Of a stretch of DNA of 64,000 nucleotides, positions 56,827 through 64,000 are shown in pieces. The stretch is taken from the NCBI GenBank assembly GCA_033439765.1, contig JAULSN010000006.1:1674001-1738000 (forward strand), read 5' to 3'. Below the pieces are notes generated by a model. It was not told the origin of the DNA. It searched no databases and saw nothing but the letters and a program-made list of their open reading frames with translations. The DNA comes from Lasiosphaeria ovina. Lineage: Eukaryota; Ascomycota; Sordariomycetes; Sordariales; Lasiosphaeriaceae. Both the position numbers and the translations under genes were made by a program. Within the stretch, counting starts at the first letter, position 1. The number at the start of each line of letters is the position of its first letter.

Positions 56827-58129
56827 TTACATGGCCACCCGGAACTCGCTCGGCGCATGGCCATACAGGACATCCCAGTCCTCGACCCACTGGAAGAGAC
56901 ACGAGCCGCACGGGCTGCCGGCGCCGAAGGCGTTGAGCTCAACTAGCTCGCACGCCTCGGCCACATCATCATACAGCACGTCGAACGAGAAGCCCTGCGC
57001 CAGCAGCAGCGAATCCATCGCGTCGTGCTCGTCCAGTTCACCGAGAATCCGGCAACGCAGGTCCTGCGCACCGTGCGCGATCCTCTCAATCGCCCGCGCC
57101 TGCTCCTCCCCGCCCGCACCCGCCAGCCTCCATGGCCGGTGCCACTGGTACTGGCTGATGGCGGTCACGGCGCCGTCGCCGGGCCGGCAGAAGACGCGGT
57201 ACTCGTTCGCAGAACACATGCGCGCGTCGAAGGGCTGGAAATACAGCTCGATGCCAGCTGCATTGCTATTATTATCGGTGCCGTCACTACCATCCTCCGC
57301 GGGCAGGGCAGCGAGCAGCGCGTTGCGCGCGCGCGCCGACGTCACCAGCCGCAGCAGCACCTCGTTGGTGGTGTGCAGGGACGCGCGGCCGGAGGGCGCG
57401 AGGCGGGCGCCGTCCTTGGGCGAGCAGGCGTCGAGGCGTACAAAGAGCCCCGAGGGCGGGAAGACGAGGCTGGCGAGGGAAGGGGCGACGATCTCGTCGT
57501 GCAGGTCCTCGGCGTACATGAGGTTGATGCGGCCCGTGGGGATGGAGCCGTTGGCGGCGCGGACCAGCAGACGCCCTTGCGCGGGCGTGAGGGATATGGT
57601 TTGGAGTGTGGTGGTGGTGGCGGGGGCATGTGTGCGCGTGCTGAGGATCAGTGGTAGCCAGCGCTTGAAGGAGTAGGGCGCTTCGGTCTGGAAGGCGCAG
57701 GCTTGGCTGCTGGGGAATTGTTCCTGTGGGTGGAATGACGTGTTGAAGTGGAGCGGTTTGCCGTCGCTGTTGCTGTCGATGTCAATCTGGACCGCTAGGG
57801 GGTCGATGTTGATGCGACGCATCTTGTCGCGGCCAGACGGGATGACGGGATGGCGGTCTTCGGAGTTCTTGCTGCCACCGTGCAAGTGGAAAGACAACGT
57901 GGGGCGGACAAACAAGCGGGCTGCAAACTTTACGTCAAGGAGTTGCTTTCCTTGTCTGCGGCAGAGTTTGAGAGTTCCGGGTGACAAACACTCCACGCGG
58001 CATCCGAGTGGGTAGGAAAAATGGGATGGACACTAAGACGCACTTACCGAGCTCGCGGAGCACCGAGTATGGGATGAAGGCGCAGCTGCCGTTAGCGCGG
58101 TAGAGGGTGAGTTTAGGAAAGGACGCTAT
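56827..58129 (-). CDS. D123 / Cdc123-like protein, 5' end unresolved
   Basis: ATP-grasp-like protein related to Cdc123/D123, known in yeast as an assembly factor for translation initiation factor eIF2. The main exon, 56827 to about 57950, has SGLFVRLDACSPKDGA, ANEYRVFCRPGDGAVTAISQYQWHRPW and FSFDVLYDD..ACELVELNAFGAGSPCGSCLFQW, which fit the family's nucleotide and metal sites. An upstream exon ends at 58048 with GTAAGT and reads FPKLTLYRANGSCAFIPYSVLREL. It joins best to an AAG acceptor, giving LRELGKQLLDVKFAARLFV. No in-frame Met is found before that exon, up to an in-frame TGA, so a further 5' exon is missing from my model. It is a lineage-specific paralogue type rather than the essential single-copy Cdc123, judged from its divergent N-terminus. 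Confidence 0.75.
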
Positions 58130-59020
58130 TGTGGTAGACGCTGTGGTTTTGGTGGAGGGGGTGGAGAGAGGAGCAGTGGCTGTCTGGTTCGTGGTGGTTC
58201 ACCAGAAAGGCGACGGCCGGCGCGCGCATCTTATATTAAAGACTTGTCTGGGCGATTGTTGATACTGAATTGGGCCGGGACCGGTCACGGACGGACGACG
58301 TCATGTTTTCTTAGTCGATAGCCGAGAGTTTTAGGTTTGGGTGACAAAATCGCTTTTCTCTCCCAGAACGGCGAAAAGGGGTGTTGGGGAAGTTTGAGAT
58401 GACAAACCCCCCCTTTTCTTGTTCATCGTATTGATGCTCGGGGTCAACATTTCTTGGTTAGTACTAGCGCAGCAATATCGTTTCTCTGCAAATTATCTGC
58501 CGATTTTAGCCGCCTCAAAGGTGTTGGGGAGACAAATGTGTGTGTGTTGTGCATTGGCTGGCTAACTCATGGAGGGCAGAGCCCGTACTCGTACTGAGTG
58601 TGTGGGCGAAAACCACATGCGCCTACCAGCTAGGGCTGAGCCACGCAACATTGCCCCAGTTCAGAGCCCAATTTGCCTGCCGGCCGACAACAGTAGAGAC
58701 TTGTCCAAACCTTTTCTACGTCCAAGGCCGCGCGCTCTGACATGAGAATCTGTCAACTAGATGTTCCATTCCATAAAGATGTGGAATATACTGTTGTCCA
58801 TCGCGAGCCTCTCCCAGAGCCCACACTTCGATATATGACTTCCTGGATAGAGCCATGCAACGAGAAGCATGATTGTTACAAGGGGGCATAGGCTTCACTC
58901 CCTTCTCGCCTTCTTGATGTCCGAAACCTGGATCACATTACGCTATGTGATTCGGCAGACTTTTTCTGTCAATGCATGGGCAGTCACCTCCATACCGAGA
59001 GCAAATACCGGGAAAGCCAT
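58130..59020. other. Unassigned stretch upstream of D123-like gene and HET relic
   Basis: 890 bp with the presumed D123-like promoter and possibly more decayed HET sequence from about 58740; no frame is readable. Confidence 0.45.
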
Positions 59021-59787
59021 GAGTACCTGACTCAAAACTTTGGGAAGATTAGACTCAGCTAGAGGAGCGTCACCAAGGAGCTCTCAACACGGCTACTGAT
59101 TTACGATACCGACCAGCTTCCTTCCATTGCGGGAGTTGCATCGACCCTTTCCACTATGAGCGACGGCACCCAGAGGCAATACTGCGCTGGGATGTGGAAG
59201 GACGGCCTTCCAAGAGACCTTTTGTTTCATCGTGTCAGAGAAGCGAAATCCCCCTCAGACTACCTCGCACCGTCCTGGCCATGGGCAGCAGCTCTAAACG
59301 GCCCAGTGTCGTCGCTAGTTGATGAATGTCGCGGCGGCAGATGAGACAATGAAGTCCTCTTGCCGACTGCAATATGATGTTGAAGGACGCCAGAAATCTG
59401 TACGGACAGGTTTACGAGGGTTCCTCACGGACAATGCAGGCCTAGTCCGCCGAGTTAGAGCCTTCCCCGGCGGACACTGTGGACGCCTCTAATTTATCCA
59501 GGATTCCAAGGTGGCAACTTGAACCCCAAGAAGAGTGGTCCCCTTACCCGATGATGATGGAAATCTCTGGCTCATCCAAGACTAAACCCCCTCAGGAGAT
59601 TATGGGGCGCCCCTACAAGGTCAGGCAGGGCCAACTTGAAACAATAGCCTGGTGCAAGTTTGATATGCTCGGCCAGGGGGCAGACAAGGTCACAGCCCTT
59701 GTAGTTGCCTGTCGAAGCCAAATCCCTGTGCCCATGACTGAAAGGCTAAGCCTGAGCATTGGGAAGGGCTGGTGGGAATACTGGTGA
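59021..59787 (+). pseudogene. HET-domain (heterokaryon incompatibility) protein relic
   Basis: The C-terminal part of a HET protein is readable: ELSTRLLIYDTDQLPSIAGVAS, then YCAGMWKDGLPRDLLFHRV, then SDYLAPSWPWAAALNGPVSS. This matches the family order (L.YxxDxLPAlaGiA, YlAGlWrxxLxrxLLW, APSWSWAsvdGPV). A TAG (59060-59062) interrupts it in frame, a stop follows at 59344, and the final segment (PPQEIMGRPYKV, GWC-like AWCKFDMLGQGADKVTALVVA) lies in another frame at 59479-59787. The N-terminal HET core is not recognisable. HET genes drive non-self recognition in fungi; this one is dead. Confidence 0.78.
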
Positions 59788-60387
59788 CACCTATGGGTGT
59801 CGAGAGCCAGTCACTAGCAAGGGTGCCGAGACCACGTGCTTGAGGAAGCGGGGCACATGATCGGACAGTGAGTGAGTTGCAGAAGAGCGAGCATAGAAGA
59901 ATATTTGCCCATTGTAACGGAACAAGATAGGTTAGTTGGCATGGTATCTTCTATCAGCTTGCACAGCATCACTTAATTTGCAGTCCGTCCACACAGTCCA
60001 CTGGCTCCGGTCAGCCCTCAAGTAGAACTAGAAGGAACCCACCACTGAAACAGTATCTCTTCACCGGTGCACCTCCCATTTCACACCGTGTCATCGGATA
60101 GAATCAATGCACCAAGATTGTCCATGTCACAAAAATATTCTGCACAAAAGTCTGGGGTTCGAAAATTTGAAGTTCATAGGTCGGTACTAAGGAAGATAGT
60201 CAATCTGACTGTAATTAAACAACTGGCACACGTTGTTCTTGGACCTCGTCGGCAAAGAACTATTTGCTCTTGTTGAAACCACGAGAAGCAAAGCCCGGCA
60301 GACGATAAATAACCCACGGAAATGAAAAGGACACTGCTTCGCACTAGTTTCCCGGCCTCGTCATAGGTAATAAGTAGGGTAGGTATT
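59788..60387. other. Intergenic, no gene supported
   Basis: 600 bp between the HET relic and the 3' end of the subtilase-like gene. Confidence 0.5.
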
Positions 60388-62607
60388 CTAGAGTTCCTCG
60401 TGCAGTCCAGCGGGAGGGAATGACACCGGAGTGGACAATTGCGGCAGCTTCCCGACGACATTCCAAGAAACGCCGTACCACAAGAAGGTGATGCCGGCGG
60501 GCCAGGGCCAAGTCCAGCTGCGGATGGCAACGTCGTACACAGCGCCCTTGACCCCCTCGAACTCGACAATCTCATAGCTGTTGTCGTTGGACGACGACGC
60601 AGCGACCTGGACTCCGTTCTGGTTGTACACAGCCAGGTCCAGGTCGTTGGTGAGCGTCGATGCCGTGGCCGTGCCGGCGGCATTCAGGGTCACCTTGCTA
60701 TCCCACGCCAGGGCCACCTTGACCGTGTAGCGGAGCAGGGTGAGCGGGCTCGACGGCACTTGGACCTTGTAGCGGAAGGTGGACAGCCTTGTGGTGGCAT
60801 CAAAGTCGGCCGGGACCAGCGAGCCGACGTTCCACCCGCGGACCAGGGCTGGGGAGTTGTTCCTGGCGCTCTGCGACTGGGCGATCAGGACGGCGTTCTG
60901 GGCGTTGAGGGCGCCGGCGCCGTCGGACGCGTCCTTCCTGGCGACAAGGTCCTGGCCCCAGGTGCCGCCCGAGATGCTGCGGTCGGCGCTGGCCAGCAGG
61001 ATGGCACGGCATCCCTCGGGCCACGACTTGAGGGTGGCGTTCGCCGACTGGATCAGCGCCGCCGTGCCCGCCACCGCCGGCGCTGCGAAGCTGGTTCCCC
61101 ACATGGTCACACCCACTGCCGTTACGCCGGTGCCGTTGGCGGCCAGCTCGGGGAGCTCGCGGTCGCCGTGACTGGAGGCCGGGTTGCGGAAAACCGAGTC
61201 GCCGGCCATAGCTGCCGCCGTGTCGTCGTGGCTGCCGATGCTGAGCGTGTTGTAGCCCTTGTGGTTGACGTACTCGGTGGCCGCCCCGTTGCCGGCGGCG
61301 TGCACGATGGTCGGGTAAGGGTACGTCGTGGCTAGGTGGTCCTTTAGTATGTCGTCCGACGACAGGAAGTCTTGCCGTTGCTCCTCGTCGCGATGGAAGC
61401 TCTGGCTAACGACAGTGCAGTACTGCGGGCTGGCGACCGCCCAGAGCAGCGCATCGTTGCCGAATGTGTTGGCGGAGTAGAGGTCGCAGTCAGGGGCGTA
61501 GCCGTGCGGCTTGCTAGGCTCCACGTTCTTGATGATGGCGCTGGTCAGACGGGAGTGCGGGTCGCCTACCACGGGGTTGGGCTGGTACCGTCCGGCAAAC
61601 GATAAGTTGGTCAGGTCTGCTGGCCCCGCCTCAAACACGGCCACGTGGACACCCCTTCCCGTGAATCCTAATGCCTGTGCACCGGGGGCATAGGCGATCG
61701 CCTCCGAGTTGGCGAGGTCCGGGACACTAGAGGAGTCGTCGAAGAAAATCTTACCAACGGTCGTGTCCTTGGCCAGCTCCTTGACCTGGGCTGCGGTCAG
61801 TGTCACAAAGACAGCCAGGGCTTGCTCAGGCGTGTGCTTGACATCCCCGCCCAGCTTCTGGATCTTGTCGACGATGGCCCTCCGGACCTTGATGGCTTTG
61901 TCCAGCAGTGGCTTGGCTTCGGCAGGCGGCGCCGTGGCCTCGCCCGCGTTGGACTTCTCGTACCCGGTGAGATCATGCTTGATGAGCGGCCACACGGCAA
62001 CATCGAACTTGTCGGCATCTTTAGCTTCCTCGACCTTGTTGTGAAGCGTGGCGTGGAGAGGTCCAAACTCGTCGAACCGCCGAAGATGGAACTCCTTGAG
62101 CACCTTGGGGCCGTCCACCTCGGCACCATGCTGGTCGAAAGCAAGATCCTTTGGCTTGCCGGTTGTGCGATGCACGGCCTTGATAAACTCGACGTATCTG
62201 TGGCCGGATGGAGCTTCCTCGCCCGAGTCGAGACGAGCCAGGGAGGTCTTGCCAACAGCGATGCGGCTGGCGTGCTGGACGAAATAGTCGGCCGGGACCT
62301 TTCCATGGAGCACGTCAATGCCGACGGGAATCTCCACAGATTGAGCAATTTCGTTGCCGTCGATGTCCAGGAGCTCGCGGATGCGGACATAGTATCGTCC
62401 GGTTGAGAGGCCCTCGGTGGACAGCTTCACGGTGCCATCATCCCCGCTGACGCTCACAGAAGTGGGGATAGTGGTGCCTCCCCTCTGAAGGGTAATGACC
62501 GCTTGTGCCGCCTGTTTGTGGAACGGCCGCGCGATGTGGATGACGAGATCGGTGCCGGGAGCCACAATCTCCTCAGCAGCAAAGGAGAAACTGATATCAT
62601 TCGTCAT
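60388..62607 (-). CDS. Intronless subtilase-like (S8) protein with altered catalytic Asp
   Basis: A single uninterrupted 739-residue frame from Met 62607. It has no signal peptide (MTNDISFSFAAEEIV). Residues 1-110 form a beta-rich N-terminal domain, and about 240-300 contain a region that may be an inhibitor-like prodomain. The S8 domain follows: GRGVHVAVFEAGPAD, where Glu 326 stands at the usual Asp, His 351 in DPHSRLTSAI, oxyanion Asn 440 in VHAAGNGA and Ser 506 in GTSFAAPAVAGTAAL. The C-terminal 150 residues resemble a jelly-roll P-like domain (VKVALAWDSKV...TNDLDLAVYNQNG). Lack of introns and a multidomain layout like bacterial S8 proteins suggest possible bacterial origin. It could be an active cytosolic peptidase, or a catalytically changed one. 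Confidence 0.88.
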   Translation of the reverse strand: MTNDISFSFAAEEIVAPGTDLVIHIARPFHKQAAQAVITLQRGGTTIPTSVSVSGDDGTVKLSTEGLSTGRYYVRIRELLDIDGNEIAQSVEIPVGIDVLHGKVPADYFVQHASRIAVGKTSLARLDSGEEAPSGHRYVEFIKAVHRTTGKPKDLAFDQHGAEVDGPKVLKEFHLRRFDEFGPLHATLHNKVEEAKDADKFDVAVWPLIKHDLTGYEKSNAGEATAPPAEAKPLLDKAIKVRRAIVDKIQKLGGDVKHTPEQALAVFVTLTAAQVKELAKDTTVGKIFFDDSSSVPDLANSEAIAYAPGAQALGFTGRGVHVAVFEAGPADLTNLSFAGRYQPNPVVGDPHSRLTSAIIKNVEPSKPHGYAPDCDLYSANTFGNDALLWAVASPQYCTVVSQSFHRDEEQRQDFLSSDDILKDHLATTYPYPTIVHAAGNGAATEYVNHKGYNTLSIGSHDDTAAAMAGDSVFRNPASSHGDRELPELAANGTGVTAVGVTMWGTSFAAPAVAGTAALIQSANATLKSWPEGCRAILLASADRSISGGTWGQDLVARKDASDGAGALNAQNAVLIAQSQSARNNSPALVRGWNVGSLVPADFDATTRLSTFRYKVQVPSSPLTLLRYTVKVALAWDSKVTLNAAGTATASTLTNDLDLAVYNQNGVQVAASSSNDNSYEIVEFEGVKGAVYDVAIRSWTWPWPAGITFLWYGVSWNVVGKLPQLSTPVSFPPAGLHEEL

Positions 62608-64000
62608 GGTTGAAGAAGGAGAAACGATTCAGATGTTTGTTTGTATGAGAGTTGAGATGAAATTATTGGGAAGATGGTTTCAGTTTGCTTTGTCAAGACA
62701 TGAAAGTTCCAAGTCTGCGAGAACTTGCGAGGCTTTATACCAAGTCGTGATAGGCACCGAGGCACACAAGCATCAATGATAATTATGTCCTATTCGGCTC
62801 TATGGTGGGGCTGAATCGGAAGGGGTGCTCTGCAAACGCAATTCCGGGCACCTTGTGACGGCGACTTTCAGCCCTACGCAGCCACTCGGTTACCCGAGCT
62901 CCGGCAGCCAGTCGTTTGAAATCGCATGATCCTCAAGGTGTGATGACTGTGTCTGGCGGTCAAGTTACTAGTCACTGGGTCCTAGGCATGTTGACATTTG
63001 TTATGTTCCACCAGCTCCGCCCCCTGGATTGCCTGCCTGCCTATGTTCATCAATCCCAATCAGAGGCAACCGTTCCGACTCCAAACCGCCCATCTCCTAT
63101 TCCACTACGTAACCCTAACCAACCCACCTAGTCACACTGTTGGCCCCATCTAAACCGTAGCGTTTCCTGTTGGCATGGGCCACAGAGTAAGAGACCGGCA
63201 AATGGATGAATTAGTAATACTGGGGGACGGAATCTCCCTGCAACAAAAAGCCACGTAAATAGTATGGTCTAGAGCATTCACCTGATAGTGGCGTAGACTA
63301 TGCCTAGCGAATGCCAAGGGCAATCTGGGATGAGGTAAGCCACTTCCATACGAAAGCTAGAGTTGCCATGATAGCTAGACTTAGTAGTGGGTGGATCCAA
63401 CTGCGGCTTCCAGACGTTATTGAACAGCCAGTTCCTAGCTCGCCTTCTCGTAAACGAGAGAGCTAAGTTGACTATACCTATTTTAGCCACGCCCACTTTT
63501 GGCCCATGCGCAAGCCACTGTATCGGAGAGTGCCGGTGGGCTGCATTGGTGGCGTATATACTCGTCACCTGCGGCCTAGGTTATGATGACCTGAACGCCA
63601 CATGAAAGTAGTGTATGCAGGGCATGCCCACCTTCCTGTCTTCTTCCTAATACAGCCACTCTTGTGCCCTATTTTACATGCCGTTGTATGTGACACTATG
63701 TACTTACACCAAATGTGATGAACGGTTTTTTCTTCAACACACCGCAACTTCCTCAAAACAAGCCCGAATTGCTTCATTTTTTTACCATTCTACTACCCAA
63801 TCAATTCTAGTTCCAGCCATGCCTAAATGAGAGGAATTAGAGATGCTACAGGCCACTCAAAAGGTCCGCGAAGGTGAAAAGGTACGGCGCGCGGCGCTTT
63901 ATAAGAAAAGAGCACCCCAACCCACACACTCTCTGACAAGCGCGCACCCAGTGCGCGCTCACCACCTGTCATCAGCTGGCCAGAGCACTGCCAGCTGGCC
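62608..64000. other. Upstream of the subtilase-like gene to window end, no gene supported
   Basis: 1.4 kb. Short ORFs on both strands only. The start of this stretch is the likely promoter. The last 70 bp are rich in short palindromes. Confidence 0.5.
63939..63959. repeat. Perfect 9-bp hairpin near the right edge
   Basis: agcgcgcac and gtgcgcgct are exact inverted copies around a 3-base loop. About 16 bp later a cagctggcc word occurs twice before the window ends. Confidence 0.7.

Noticed and set aside
63278..63777. Minus-strand ORFs near the right edge
   Set aside because: Short, unrecognised and overlapped by plus-strand ORFs of similar quality.

Overview
The window reads as nuclear DNA of a filamentous ascomycete, most likely a Sordariomycete-type mould. 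Genes are GC-rich and split by short introns (about 50-175 bp) with GT-AG, and occasionally GC-AG, borders. There are two Zn(II)2Cys6 regulators, a typical eukaryotic tRNA-Lys, and fungal-only families (DUF6594, DUF7708, DUF7580, HET). Exon borders given here were worked out by eye from splice signals, reading phase and family resemblance. No transcript or database search was available.

Region 1 (1-27.6 kb) is rich in secondary-metabolism tailoring genes. From the left edge it holds an O-methyltransferase cut by the window end, a divergently transcribed FAD monooxygenase / cytochrome P450 pair, a tRNA-Lys, and a large Zn2Cys6 transcription factor. Then come a frame-broken iron alcohol dehydrogenase / maleylacetate-reductase-like pseudogene, an NmrA/EasG-like reductase, a cupin, a medium-chain reductase, an OrdA-like P450 and a methyltransferase-like protein. 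No polyketide synthase, NRPS or terpene cyclase lies inside the window. A core enzyme could lie beyond the left edge, where the O-methyltransferase is cut.

Region 2 (29-42 kb) is an accessory island. It has a DUF6594 membrane gene with a GC-AG intron, an AT-rich block with an apparent LINE endonuclease relic, and a well-bounded 439-bp MITE with 43-bp terminal inverted repeats and TA target duplication. Relics of an HNH-nuclease-domain gene in both orientations follow. Next is a divergent pair: a DUF7708 protein with a NACHT-like tail that lacks a visible Walker A, and a large AAA ATPase that is intact except for one in-frame TAG.

Region 3 (43-60 kb) mixes intact and decaying genes. The decaying ones are a secreted beta-propeller with a stop just after its signal peptide, an acidic serine-rich remnant, an APH-family kinase with two frameshifts and a HET-domain relic. 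The intact ones include a second divergent pair (a double PHD-finger/coiled-coil protein and a DUF7580 protein), a second Zn2Cys6 factor and a D123-like gene.

Region 4 (60.4-62.6 kb) is an intronless 739-residue subtilase-like gene whose expected catalytic Asp reads as Glu. The last 1.4 kb shows no gene.

The strongest theme is a subtelomere-like or accessory pattern: metabolite tailoring genes and self/non-self-recognition-type families lie among genes disabled by one or a few lesions, next to transposon remains.
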